Assembly: GCF_029674545.1 (NCBI RefSeq)
Contig: NZ_CP121354.1
Coordinates: 1,674,001-1,738,000, forward strand
Origin: Mesorhizobium sp. WSM4904
GTDB taxonomy: Bacteria; Pseudomonadota; Alphaproteobacteria; Rhizobiales; Rhizobiaceae
Direction of reading: 5' to 3'
Length of the DNA: 64,000 bases
Part shown: piece after piece, positions 40,290 through 49,804 of the stretch
Numbering within the stretch: the first letter of the stretch is position 1
Layout of the letters: every line of letters starts with the position of its first letter
Notes under the pieces: generated by a model
What the model was told of the DNA's origin: nothing
What the model saw: the letters and a program-made list of their open reading frames with translations, nothing else
Databases searched by the model: none
Program-made: the position numbers and the translations under genes

Positions 40290-41759
40290 ATGAAGCCGCT
40301 GACGCGATTCTTTGCGTTGGCGGGCTTTGCCGTGGCGCTGGCGAGCTGCCAGATGTTCACGCCGCCCGACGTCCAGGAATCCGGCTTCCAGCCCTCGGAC
40401 AAGCCGATCACGGTCGACAACGTCGTCGCCAACGCCAAGCTCGCCGACATGGCGAAGGCGCAGCATCCGCGGATTCTCGCCACCTATGGCGGCGAATATT
40501 CCGATCCGAAGCTCGAGCGCATGGTGGCCAAGGTCGTCGGCAACCTGACCGTGGTGTCGGCCAACCCGACCCAGACCTATCGCATCACCATCCTCAATTC
40601 GCCCAACGTCAACGCTTTCGCGCTGCCCGGCGGCTACCTCTACGTGACGCGCGGACTGCTGGCTCTGGCCAACGACTCCTCCGAGCTTGCCGCCGTCATC
40701 GCGCATGAGATGGGCCACGTCACCGCGAATCACGGGTTGCAGCGGCAGCAGCTCGAGGCCGAGGAAGGGCTGGCGACCAAGGTCGTTTCCGATGTGCTCG
40801 GCGACAGCCCGACCGCCAAGGCAGCACTCATCCGCGGCAAGCTGAGGCTGGCGCAGTTCTCGCGCAACCAGGAACTGCAGGCCGACGCCATCGGCATCAA
40901 GTCGATCGGCGAGGCGGGCTACGATCCGTATGCGGCCGGCCGCTTCCTGCAGTCGATGTCGGCCTATACCGATTTCCGCTCGGTCAGCGGCGCCACCGAT
41001 GCCAGCCTCGACTTCTTGGCCACGCACCCCAACACGCCGCAGCGCATCGAGCTGGCGCAGCGCCTTGCCCGCAACTTCGGCCCGCCCGGCGTCGGCACGC
41101 GCGATCGCGATGCCTTCCTCGCCGGCATAGACGGCCTGCTCTACGGCGACACGCCGGAAGAGGGCTACGTGCGCGGCCAGACCTTCATGCATCCCGGCCT
41201 CGGCGTGTCGTTCGCGGTGCCGGACGGTTTCGTCATCGACAATTCGGCGGCCGCCGTCACCGCGACCGGACCCGGCGACATCGCCATCCGCTTCGATGGC
41301 GTGGCGATCGACAAATCGGTGTCGCTGACGGATTACATCCGCAGCGGCTGGGTCGCCGGGCTGGACGACGCCAGCGTGCGCCAGGAGACGGTCAACGGCA
41401 ACGAAGCGGCGATGGCGCATGCCAGCGCGCAAGGATGGCAGTTCGATATCGCGGTGATCCGCGCCGGCGGGCAGGTCTACCGGCTGCTGACCGCAGCACC
41501 CTCGGCCAGCGCCGCGCTGGAGCCGGTCGCACGTTCGGTCAGCGGTTCCTTCCGCACGCTGAGCGCGGCCGAGAAGGCGGCGCTGAAGCCGCTGCATATC
41601 CGGGTGGTCACCGTGCAGCCGGGCCAGAACATGGGCACGCTCGCGGCGCAAATGGTCGGCGTCGACCGCAAGCTCGACCTGTTCCGCGTGCTGAACGCGA
41701 TGTCGCCGGGCGCGACGGTGTCGGCCGGCGACAAGGTCAAGATCGTCACCGACAAATAG
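40290..41759 (+). CDS. M48 family metalloprotease lipoprotein (BepA-like)
   Basis: A 489-residue lipoprotein. The signal ends VALASC with the acyl-Cys at residue 20. The peptidase domain has the zinc helix AVIAHEMGHVTANHGLQ and a downstream third ligand in NQELQADAIGIKSIGEAGYD. The C-terminal third has a domain ending IRVVTVQPGQNMGTLAAQMVG...VSAGDKVKIV, resembling the LysM-like tail seen in alphaproteobacterial M48 proteins. Its probable role is quality control of outer-membrane proteins. Confidence 0.88.
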   Translation: MKPLTRFFALAGFAVALASCQMFTPPDVQESGFQPSDKPITVDNVVANAKLADMAKAQHPRILATYGGEYSDPKLERMVAKVVGNLTVVSANPTQTYRITILNSPNVNAFALPGGYLYVTRGLLALANDSSELAAVIAHEMGHVTANHGLQRQQLEAEEGLATKVVSDVLGDSPTAKAALIRGKLRLAQFSRNQELQADAIGIKSIGEAGYDPYAAGRFLQSMSAYTDFRSVSGATDASLDFLATHPNTPQRIELAQRLARNFGPPGVGTRDRDAFLAGIDGLLYGDTPEEGYVRGQTFMHPGLGVSFAVPDGFVIDNSAAAVTATGPGDIAIRFDGVAIDKSVSLTDYIRSGWVAGLDDASVRQETVNGNEAAMAHASAQGWQFDIAVIRAGGQVYRLLTAAPSASAALEPVARSVSGSFRTLSAAEKAALKPLHIRVVTVQPGQNMGTLAAQMVGVDRKLDLFRVLNAMSPGATVSAGDKVKIVTDK

Positions 41760-41825
41760 CTTCCGCCAGGAAACGGCTCGGTCTGTCTATTCGGTTGCCC
41801 GCGCACGCCGTTGTTGCTGCATCCG

Positions 41826-43910
41826 TCAGAACAACCCAGTGCTGTCGGAACCGACGGTGCTGCCGGTATCAGAGACGCTGCCGGTGCTGCCCGTGTCGGT
41901 GGGGCCGGTGGTGTCTGTGTCGGCGGAGCCTGTGTCGGTAGTGCCAGTGCTGCCCTCAGTGGTGCTGCCTTCAGAGCTGCCACTGCCGCCGCCTTTGGGC
42001 TCGGGATGATCGCCGCTACTGCCGCGCCAGGGCGCCGGCCCGGTGTCGTTCTGTATTGGCTTGAGCGGTGTCTCGAAGACCTCCGGCGGCGTCGTTGGCG
42101 TCGGTGTGGGGACCAGCTTTATCTTCGTGACTATTTTTCGCACGACCTTGGGCTTGCACACCGCGACCGGCAAGGCGCTGCGGGCGGGAAGACCGAGAAT
42201 GCTCATGGAATACACGCCTTGCCGATCGATGCCGGCTTTGAGGAAAGCCAAGGCGCGGGCCGGATCGGCGGGCACCCCGTTGCGGCCTTCCTGGAAGATC
42301 ACCGCGAGATCGTTCATGGCGTTGATGTGCCCCATAGCCGCCGCCTTGAGCAGCAGGTCCAATCCCTTGCCGGTATCGGGCTGGACACCGATACCGTTGA
42401 ACAGGGCGCGTCCCCACGCGGCCATGGCGTAGGGGTCGCCCTTGTCTGACGCTTGCGAATAGAGGCTGCTGGCCTTCGTCGGATCGACGGCGGTCCCTGT
42501 TCCGGACGCCGCGATGTCGCCGAGCTCGAAAACGGCCCGGACATGCCCTTTGTCGGCAGCCTCCTGGATGGCTTTCCTGGCCTCGTCGACCTTGCCGGAC
42601 GCCAGCAGCGCCCGCCCGAGTTCGTAGCGGAAACGGGTGACACCGGGATAGGTCTTCACCGCTGTCTCGCAGGCTTCGACGGCCCCGCCGCCGATCTCAT
42701 TCGGCTGCCGGCCGGGGGCGACGCCTTGCAGGTCGAGCGGCGCGCCCGCCGCCTGATCGCAGGGGTCGACACTTGGCGACAGCTTCATCGTCGCCCGCTT
42801 GGACGCCTTGCCAGCACTGATCTGAAAGCCGACCTCGACGGGAGCCGCCGAGCCGATCTGGGGCTCGTAGCGCAAATGGTCGATATCATCGGCCATCAGG
42901 CTTGATTCGGGAGACAAGGTCCGGTCCGGCAGCGACAGCGTGCCCGTTGCCGGATAGCTTGCGAGCTTCAGGCTGACCGCCGGGTCCTTGGTTGGGAAAT
43001 CCAGCTTCAGAGGCACCGGGCCGACACCGACCGGGATGCTGACGCCGTGGTTGTCGATGGCTTCGGCGGCACCGGTGATATGGAGCCCGCGCTCCGACGC
43101 CGGCTGCGGCTGCTCGACCATGACCTGCTGACCCTCGGGCTCATCGTGGCGCATCAGCACCACCTCGTCGACCAGCGAGGAATTCTCCCACGGAACCTGC
43201 TTGCCATTGGTCGCTTTCACGACGTCCCGGCGAACGGCCGCCATGACCGTGCGTATCTCCTGGTTGGGCGCCAGCGCGCGGCGGGAGAAGGCGGACGAGA
43301 ATGGGCTGAGGGCACCAGTGCCGTCATAGGCGACGGCGCCCGGCTCGGTGGCGAAGGCAATCAGCGTGTTCAGCGAGCTTTTCACCTGCGCAAGGCCGGT
43401 ATCACCGGAGACGATCAATTGGTCGCGCAGCCAGTAATCCTTGCGCGGGAACGGATTGTTGCGGCAGGCATCGAGGATGATTACCTGGATCTTCGACTTC
43501 GAGCGCAGTTGCTGCAGCACGTCGTCGAGCTTGATCGCCTGGACTTCGATGTCGGCCGCATCCTTCAGCGAGGCATCTACGGGTATGAGAAAATTCTCGC
43601 CGCCGATCTGAAAGCCGTGGCCGGAATAATAGACGACCGCCAAATCCGCGCCGTCAACCGCGGCGAGATAGTTGCGGAACTTCTCCTCGAACTGAAGCTT
43701 GGTGAGATCCTTGGCAACGAACACATTGAAGCCAGCCAGCCGCAATGTCTTGGAGACATTCTCGGCGTCCGTGTCCGGATTCTTGAGGGCCGGAATAGTG
43801 CGATATTCGGAATTGCCGATCACAAGGGCAACCCTGCGATCGGCATGAGCCTCGAGCGTCGTGAAGCCCACGAGGATCAAGGCTGCAAGGAAGACGCAGC
43901 ATCGCAGCAT
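41826..43910 (-). CDS. caspase-like (C14) protein with Sel1 repeats
   Basis: A 694-residue protein with signal MLRCCVFLAALILVGFTTLEAHA. Residues ~24-260 form a caspase p20 domain: RRVALVIGNSEYRTIPALKNPDTDAENVSKTL, catalytic His in VVYYSGHGFQIGG, catalytic Cys in IILDACRNNPF. The middle part is a beta-rich region of unknown type. Residues ~440-580 contain Sel1/TPR-like repeats (GRALLASGKVDEARKAIQEAADKGHVRAVFELGD, SLYSQASDKGDPYAMAAWGRALFNGIG). The tail is a Ser/Thr/Gly/Asp low-complexity run. It is a secreted orthocaspase-type protein lying 168 bp downstream of rpoH2 on the same strand. Substrate unknown. Confidence 0.82.
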   Translation of the reverse strand: MLRCCVFLAALILVGFTTLEAHADRRVALVIGNSEYRTIPALKNPDTDAENVSKTLRLAGFNVFVAKDLTKLQFEEKFRNYLAAVDGADLAVVYYSGHGFQIGGENFLIPVDASLKDAADIEVQAIKLDDVLQQLRSKSKIQVIILDACRNNPFPRKDYWLRDQLIVSGDTGLAQVKSSLNTLIAFATEPGAVAYDGTGALSPFSSAFSRRALAPNQEIRTVMAAVRRDVVKATNGKQVPWENSSLVDEVVLMRHDEPEGQQVMVEQPQPASERGLHITGAAEAIDNHGVSIPVGVGPVPLKLDFPTKDPAVSLKLASYPATGTLSLPDRTLSPESSLMADDIDHLRYEPQIGSAAPVEVGFQISAGKASKRATMKLSPSVDPCDQAAGAPLDLQGVAPGRQPNEIGGGAVEACETAVKTYPGVTRFRYELGRALLASGKVDEARKAIQEAADKGHVRAVFELGDIAASGTGTAVDPTKASSLYSQASDKGDPYAMAAWGRALFNGIGVQPDTGKGLDLLLKAAAMGHINAMNDLAVIFQEGRNGVPADPARALAFLKAGIDRQGVYSMSILGLPARSALPVAVCKPKVVRKIVTKIKLVPTPTPTTPPEVFETPLKPIQNDTGPAPWRGSSGDHPEPKGGGSGSSEGSTTEGSTGTTDTGSADTDTTGPTDTGSTGSVSDTGSTVGSDSTGLF

Positions 43911-44078
43911 GGCAAGTCCCCCATCCGCTATGGTCTGTCGGATTCACAAAAGACCAGTTGCGGCGCGCGGGTCTGTTAAAGAATTCACAATACGCTGATA
44001 TGGAAAAGAAGAAAGGCTGTTGTGATATGACCTATTTTTATTAGATATCTATTTTACACCAGCAACTTAAAGTTGCCC

Positions 44079-44942
<864 letters not shown>

Positions 44943-45249
44943 GCCGGCTCCTTTTGGCGGTCGTTACGCTGATGACGGTTGAAAAGACGCTGCCGCGCCC
45001 TACAACAGCCTGCAACGTGTCAGGCGCATGGAAGGTTCCGTGGCGGCAGAGGCGCACATGCAGTGCGCCGGGTGCCGTTTTGTTGTCGACCCGGGACGCT
45101 TGCTTGCCGTGATTTGCATTGATTTTGAGGATCAGATTTCTGGCTGGGCCAATTTTTGAAATCTGGTTCCTTATTCCGCGGACATCTATCTGTCAGTTTG
45201 CGGCTCTCACAATGCGCCGGGGCACCGGTCAAAACGGGATCACAGAAAA
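44943..45249. other. 307-bp divergent region between rpoH2 and the ABC transporter
   Basis: It contains the rpoH2 EcfG-type promoter (45014-45039). No further gene is supported. Confidence 0.45.
45014..45039 (-). promoter_or_regulatory. EcfG/RpoE2-type promoter of rpoH2
   Basis: On the minus strand GGAAC (45039-45035), a 17-base spacer and CGTT (45017-45014) match the alphaproteobacterial general-stress consensus GGAAC-N16-17-CGTT exactly. It lies about 70 bp before the rpoH2 ATG. rpoH2 is a known target of RpoE2 in Sinorhizobium. Confidence 0.75.
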
Positions 45250-46023
45250 ATGAAATGGCTCAAATCGCTCCTCGTCGCCGGAACGCTGCAGATTCTGGCG
45301 GTCACAGCCGGTCACGCCGGCGCCAATCTCGACCAGATCAAGCAGGCGGGGGTCATCAAGGTCGGCACGGAAGGCACCTACGCGCCGTTCACCTATCATG
45401 ACGAATCCGGAGCGCTGGTCGGCTTCGATGTCGAGATCGCCAAGGCGATCGCCGAGAAGCTCGGCGTCAAGGCCCAGTTCCTCGAAGGCAAGTGGGACGG
45501 CCTGATCGCCGGCCTCGACGCCAACCGCTACGACGCCGTCATCAACGAGGTCGGCATCACCGATGCACGCAAGGCCAAGTATGATTTCTCCGATCCCTAC
45601 ATCGCGTCCAAGGCGGTTTTGATCGTTCGCGGCGACGACAGCGAGATCAAGACCTTCGCCGATCTCAAGGGTAAGAAGGCCGCGCAGTCGCTGACCTCGA
45701 ATTTCGGCAAGCTCGCCGAGAAGAACGGCGCCGAGCTGGTCGGCACCGACGGCTTCGACCAGTCGATCCAGTTGCTGCTCACCGGCCGCGCCGACGCCAC
45801 CATCAACGACAGCCTGTCCTTCCTCGACTTCAAGAAGCACAAGCCTGACGCCAATGTGAAGATCGCCGCGCAGGAAGAGAACGCCGACTATTCCGGCGTC
45901 ATCGTGCGCAAGGGCGATCCGGAACTGGTCGCGGCGATCAACAAGGCGCTGGCAGACATCAAAGCCGACGGCACCTACAAGAAGATCGCCGACACCTATT
46001 TTGGCCAGGACGTCTCGCAGTAA
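45250..46023 (+). CDS. amino-acid ABC transporter substrate-binding protein (cystine-like)
   Basis: A 257-residue periplasmic protein with signal MKWLKSLLVAGTLQILAVTAGHAGA. SBP family 3 features: IKVGTEGTYAPFTYHDESGALVGFDVEIAKAIAEKLGV, DGLIAGLDANRYDAVINEVGITDARKAKYDFSDPY. The FEGKWDGL/NRYDAV pattern resembles cystine/FliY-type binding proteins; the ligand is not proven. It is followed by a strong terminator, then the permease and ATPase genes. Confidence 0.9.
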   Translation: MKWLKSLLVAGTLQILAVTAGHAGANLDQIKQAGVIKVGTEGTYAPFTYHDESGALVGFDVEIAKAIAEKLGVKAQFLEGKWDGLIAGLDANRYDAVINEVGITDARKAKYDFSDPYIASKAVLIVRGDDSEIKTFADLKGKKAAQSLTSNFGKLAEKNGAELVGTDGFDQSIQLLLTGRADATINDSLSFLDFKKHKPDANVKIAAQEENADYSGVIVRKGDPELVAAINKALADIKADGTYKKIADTYFGQDVSQ

Positions 46024-46048
46024 GCTTAGCCCTCCTTTTGCCTGAGTT

Positions 46049-46082
46049 CCGGCGGGCCGTCTTTGACGGCCCGCCGGCTTTT
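46049..46082 (+). terminator. hairpin terminator/attenuator after the binding-protein gene
   Basis: A perfect 13-bp stem (46049-46061 with 46065-46077) with a TTT loop, then CTTTT. It sits inside the ABC operon, a common way to give more binding protein than permease. Confidence 0.85.
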
Positions 46083-46146
46083 GCATGATAGTCGTTCGGC
46101 AATGCCGGCCAGAGGTGGTCGCGGCATCCGGAAAGGAGAAGGCTCC

Positions 46147-46827
46147 GTGCCGCACTGGTTGCAACTGATGCTGGAATCGCTGCCGACGCTGCTGTGGGCG
46201 GCGCTGATCTTCACCGTGCCGCTGACATTGCTGTCCTTCGCCTTCGGGCTCCTCGCCGGGCTGGTCACGGCACTGGTCCGGCTGTTCGGCCCGAAGCCGC
46301 TGGTCGCGCTCGTTCGTTTCTATGTGTGGATATTTCGCGGCACGCCGCTGCTCGTGCAGCTCTTCCTGATCTTCTACGGCCTGCCGTCGGTCGGCATCCT
46401 GCTCGATGCCTTTCCCGCCGCGCTGATCGGCTTCACGCTCAACATCGGCGCCTACACGTCGGAGATCATCCGCGCCGTCATCGGTTCGGTACCGAAGGGG
46501 CAGTGGGAGGCCTCCTATTCGATAGGCATGACCTGGAGCCAGGCGATGCGGCGCACGATCCTTCCGCAGGCGGGCCGTGTCGCCGTGCCGCCGCTTTCCA
46601 ACACCTTCATCTCCCTGGTCAAGGATACCTCGCTCGCGGCGGCGATAACGGTGCCCGAGATGTTCCAGGCAGCGCAGCGCATCGTCGCCACCACCTACGA
46701 GCCGCTGATCCTCTATGTCGAGGCGGCGGCACTGTACCTGGCAATGAGCTCGGTGCTGTCGGCGCTGCAGGCGCGGCTGGAGGTGCGGCTCAACCGTTAT
46801 GGCGGCTTCCTGGAGGCCAATGCATGA
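46147..46827 (+). CDS. amino-acid ABC transporter permease
   Basis: A 226-residue protein from GTG 46147, chosen because AAGGAG lies just upstream and the start gives the usual length. HisM-type permease: LPTLLWAALIFTVPLTLLSFAFGLLAG, RGTPLLVQLFLIFYGLP, and the EAA loop SVPKGQWEASYSIGMTWSQAMRRTILPQAGRVAVPPLSN. Its stop overlaps the ATPase start. Confidence 0.92.
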   Translation: MPHWLQLMLESLPTLLWAALIFTVPLTLLSFAFGLLAGLVTALVRLFGPKPLVALVRFYVWIFRGTPLLVQLFLIFYGLPSVGILLDAFPAALIGFTLNIGAYTSEIIRAVIGSVPKGQWEASYSIGMTWSQAMRRTILPQAGRVAVPPLSNTFISLVKDTSLAAAITVPEMFQAAQRIVATTYEPLILYVEAAALYLAMSSVLSALQARLEVRLNRYGGFLEANA

Positions 46828-47618
46828 TCGGCCTCACCAATATCGACAAGCGCTTCGGCGACAATCTTGTGCTCAAGGGCGTCACCGTCAATCTGGACGA
46901 AGGCAGCGTCACGGCACTGGTCGGCCCTTCGGGCGGGGGAAAAAGCACGCTTTTGCGCTGCATCAACCTGTTGGAGGTGCCGACCTCCGGCATCTTGCGC
47001 ATCGGCGACGAGACGCTGGAATTCCGGCCTGGCGGCAAGGTGCCGGCGGCGGATGTGCAGCGCGTTCGCCTGCAGACGGGCATGGTGTTCCAGAATTTCC
47101 AGCTCTTTCCGCACCGCACCGCGATCGAGAATGTCATGGAAGGGTTGGTGACGGTGCTGAAATGGCCGGCCGACCGGGCTCGCGAGCGAGCGATGGCGCT
47201 GCTCGAGAAGGTCGGCATGGCGCACAAGGCCGATGCCTGGCCGGCAACATTGTCAGGCGGCCAGCAGCAGCGTGTGGCGATCGCCCGGGCCTTGGCGCCG
47301 TCGCCGCGCGTGCTGCTTTGCGACGAGCCAACGTCGGCGCTCGATCCGGAACTGGCGCAGGAGGTGGTCGACGTGCTGGGTCAGCTCGCCCGCGAGGGCA
47401 CGACCATGGTGATGGCCACGCACGACCTCAGGCTCGCCTCCAAGATCGCGCAAGAGGTGGTGTTCCTCGATGCCGGCTCAATTGTGGAGAAGGGCCCGGC
47501 CGCGGTCGTCTTCGACAATCCCGAGCGCGAGCGGACCAAGCGCTTCATCGCCTCGCTGCGGCAGGAGGAAGCGCAGAGGGAAGCTGAGGGCGAGGGATCA
47601 GGTACGATTTCTTCGTAG
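46824..47618 (+). CDS. amino-acid ABC transporter ATP-binding protein
   Basis: A 264-residue protein from ATG 46824 (ATGA overlap with the permease). Walker A GPSGGGKSTLLRC; Q-loop MVFQNFQLFPHRT; signature LSGGQQQRVAIARALA; Walker B VLLCDEPTSALDPE; switch MATHDLRLA. It belongs to the polar amino-acid (GlnQ/TcyN-type) group and completes the three-gene importer. Confidence 0.94.
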   Translation: MIGLTNIDKRFGDNLVLKGVTVNLDEGSVTALVGPSGGGKSTLLRCINLLEVPTSGILRIGDETLEFRPGGKVPAADVQRVRLQTGMVFQNFQLFPHRTAIENVMEGLVTVLKWPADRARERAMALLEKVGMAHKADAWPATLSGGQQQRVAIARALAPSPRVLLCDEPTSALDPELAQEVVDVLGQLAREGTTMVMATHDLRLASKIAQEVVFLDAGSIVEKGPAAVVFDNPERERTKRFIASLRQEEAQREAEGEGSGTISS

Positions 47619-47622
47619 GTCT

Positions 47623-47802
47623 GCGCCGCCCCTCATTGCCCTGCCGGGCATTTCTCCCCGTATAGTGACGGGGAGAAAGACGCTTTCATTAGTGATTTCG
47701 CCAATCTTCACCGTTGCAAGATGAGCACCAGCGTTGCGCCATCTCCCTTCTCCCCGTCACTATACGGGGAGAAGGTGCCGGCAGGCGGATGAGGGGCGGC
47801 GC
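47623..47802. repeat. 180-bp palindromic element after the ABC operon
   Basis: Terminal 14-bp arms are perfect inverted copies (GCGCCGCCCCTCAT / ATGAGGGGCGGCGC). Each half also contains a palindromic hairpin around TCTCCCCGTATAGTGACGGGGAGA. The core GATTTCGCCAAT...CGTTGCAAGATGAGCA is shared with 37529-37688, so both belong to one family despite different arm sequences. Confidence 0.9.
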
Positions 47803-47825
47803 CGACTTTGCCAGCATTGCCCGCA

Positions 47826-47852
47826 ACAAAAAACCCGGCGCGGGGCCGGGTT
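47826..47852 (-). terminator. Rho-independent terminator after carD
   Basis: AACCCGGC / GCCGGGTT stem followed by TTTTG on the minus strand. Confidence 0.85.
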
Positions 47853-47877
47853 CTTCGTAACTTAAAGGCGAAAAAGC

Positions 47878-48459
47878 TCAGGCAGCTTCTTCCTGCTCGG
47901 CTTCCTCGTTGTCGGCCTTGGCGCCGCGCTTCGGACCCTTGTTGAGGTTGACCTCGATGAGGCGGACAGCCTCGGTCTCCGACATGCGGTTGACGGCCGC
48001 GATCTCGCGAGCCATGCGGTCGAGCGCGGCTTCATAGAGCTGGCGCTCGGAATAGGACTGCTCCGGCTGGTTGTCGGCGCGGTAGAGATCGCGCACCACT
48101 TCCGAGATCGAGATCAGGTCGCCGGAATTGATCTTGGCGTCATATTCCTGCGCGCGGCGCGACCACATGGTGCGCTTGATGCGGGCGCGGCCCTGCACGA
48201 CCTTCAGCGCGCGATCGACATAATCCTCTTCCGACAGCTTGCGCATGCCGATCGAGGTCGCCTTCGCGACCGGCACCTTGAGCCGCATCTTGTCCTTCTG
48301 GAAATCGATGACAAACAGTTCCAGCTTGTGACCCGCGACTTCCTGCTCGTCTATCGCCACGATCTGGCCGACGCCATGCGCCGGATAGACGATGAACTCG
48401 CCGGTCTTGAACCCGTGGCGGGCTGCGGTGGACTTCTTCTGCGGGGTTATCGTTGCCAT
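47878..48459 (-). CDS. carD: CarD/CdnL-family transcription regulator
   Basis: A 193-residue protein. The N-terminal RNA-polymerase-interacting domain (GFKTGEFIVYPAHGVGQIVAIDEQEVAGHKLELFVIDF) is followed by a helical DNA-binding domain (RRAQEYDAKINSGDLISISEVVRDLYRADNQPEQSYSERQLYEAALDRM). CdnL proteins bind RNA polymerase beta and stabilise open complexes at rRNA and housekeeping promoters. TAAGGAG precedes ATG 48459. An acidic tail (ADNEEAEQEEAA) is present. Confidence 0.92.
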   Translation of the reverse strand: MATITPQKKSTAARHGFKTGEFIVYPAHGVGQIVAIDEQEVAGHKLELFVIDFQKDKMRLKVPVAKATSIGMRKLSEEDYVDRALKVVQGRARIKRTMWSRRAQEYDAKINSGDLISISEVVRDLYRADNQPEQSYSERQLYEAALDRMAREIAAVNRMSETEAVRLIEVNLNKGPKRGAKADNEEAEQEEAA

Positions 48460-48830
48460 TACGCCCTGAACTCCTTAGTTGTGTCACCGGCATCATGCCG
48501 GCCAAACCCGTGCAATCGGCGAAAGCCGACCGTTAGCCGCGCAACATGATGACCCACCGGATAAAGCCGAGGCCGGCTAACCGCACGAATGCGACCGCCT
48601 GCCCCAGATCACTCTGGTCCGGATTGAGAAGCTCACCTTTCAGTGATTTGGGGCGTTAGCGCCATAAATCGACGTTGTGTCACCGGCATGTTCCGCTCAT
48701 GTAACACAAAAAGTCGGAAGAATCAAGGTTTTGCTGCGTCCGCTAACGCCAAGCACCATCGCTGCCTGTCAAGACAGCAATTGTATCGGCCCCGTTACGT
48801 CGCGTCATGCCGGCTTGGCCGATCCGGCTG
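48460..48830. other. 371-bp region between carD and fdxA
   Basis: Both flanking genes are on the minus strand. GTTGTGTCACCGGCAT occurs twice, at 48478-48493 and 48674-48689, the first within the carD leader. No gene is clearly supported; a ten-codon reading frame after the second copy is too short to claim. Confidence 0.45.
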
Positions 48831-49169
48831 TCAGTCGCCTTCGCCAGGCTCCGGCGAGAAATATTTCTCGAACTTTCCGGCCTCGCCGTCGAAGGCTTTA
48901 GCATCCGCCGGCGGCTCTTTCTTGGCGGTGATGTTGGGCCATTTCTCGGCATATTCGGAATTGATCTGCAACCATTTGTCGAGCCCCGGCTCGGTATCCG
49001 GCTTGATCGCGTCGGCCGGGCACTCCGGCTCGCAGACGCCGCAGTCGATGCACTCATCCGGGTGGATGACCAGCATGTTCTCGCCTTCGTAGAAACAGTC
49101 GACCGGACAGACCTCGATGCAGTCCATGTATTTGCATTTTATGCAATTGTCGGTCACGACATAGGTCAT
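48831..49169 (-). CDS. fdxA: 7Fe-8S ferredoxin FdxA
   Basis: A 112-residue protein with the classic start [55 protein letters not shown]. The first cysteine set (C-x7-C...CP) fits a 3Fe-4S cluster plus a 4Fe-4S cluster. A C-terminal extension of about 50 residues is normal for this type. It is a low-potential electron carrier. Confidence 0.95.
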   Translation of the reverse strand: MTYVVTDNCIKCKYMDCIEVCPVDCFYEGENMLVIHPDECIDCGVCEPECPADAIKPDTEPGLDKWLQINSEYAEKWPNITAKKEPPADAKAFDGEAGKFEKYFSPEPGEGD

Positions 49170-49318
49170 TGCAGGCTCCGGGACGTCCCTTTTTTGCTGG
49201 GCTTTTCAAGGTGAGGTAACGCCTTTGCCCGCCGCTGGCAAGGGTAGGGCTTGCTGCCTGAGCCGGCGCTGCGGAATGGAATTCCATACGGGTGCCGCGA
49301 CGAAGTCGGGTTGTATCT

Positions 49319-49705
49319 TCAGTCGTCGCCGAGCAGCCGGTCGGTCTGCCGCCGCTCCCGCTTGGTCGGGCGGCCGCTGCCGGCCTCGCGCAACCCCGGA
49401 ATGGCGTCGGGAACGGCCCCGCCCCTTGGCGTCGGCGCCGGCGACATGTCCTCGTAGAGCAGGCGCGCCTCATCGGCAGGACCACGCCGAATTCCGCAGT
49501 CGAGCACTTTCCAGACCAGGATCCGGCCCTCGAGCGTGATGGTCAGCACATCGCCGGCCTTGACCAGATCGGAGGCCTGCGCTGCTTTGTCGCGATTTAT
49601 GCGAACGCGCCCGGCAACAACGAGCTTTGCCGCCAGCGACCGTGATTTGACCGCGCGTGAGAAGAACAGCCATTTGTCGATGCGCTGGCGGCCTTCTCCA
49701 ACCAT
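49319..49705 (-). CDS. S4-domain RNA-binding protein (Hsp15/HslR-like)
   Basis: A 128-residue basic protein. The S4 domain at residues ~8-60 (RIDKWLFFSRAVKSRSLAAKLVVAGRVRINRDKAAQASDLVKAGDVLTITL) matches the Hsp15 family, which binds stalled 50S subunits carrying nascent chains. The C-terminus is Arg/Lys-rich and probably disordered. It lies downstream of the helicase on the same strand. Confidence 0.88.
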   Translation of the reverse strand: MVGEGRQRIDKWLFFSRAVKSRSLAAKLVVAGRVRINRDKAAQASDLVKAGDVLTITLEGRILVWKVLDCGIRRGPADEARLLYEDMSPAPTPRGGAVPDAIPGLREAGSGRPTKRERRQTDRLLGDD

Positions 49706-49722
49706 CGCTGCTAGCTTTGTTG

Positions 49723-49792
49723 GAGCATGATCTTATCCGAAAACCGGTTCCCACTTTTCGCTGACGCGGTCCTTCGGTTCGGGATCATGCTC
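49723..49792. repeat. REP-like palindromic element, copy 2
   Basis: Begins GAGCATGATC and ends GATCATGCTC, an inverted pair, with the same core TTCCCACTTTTCGC and CGGTCCTTCGGTTCGGGA as 29766-29830. It lies between the helicase and the S4 gene. Confidence 0.8.
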
Positions 49793-49804
49793 TAGCCTAT
49801 TTCT

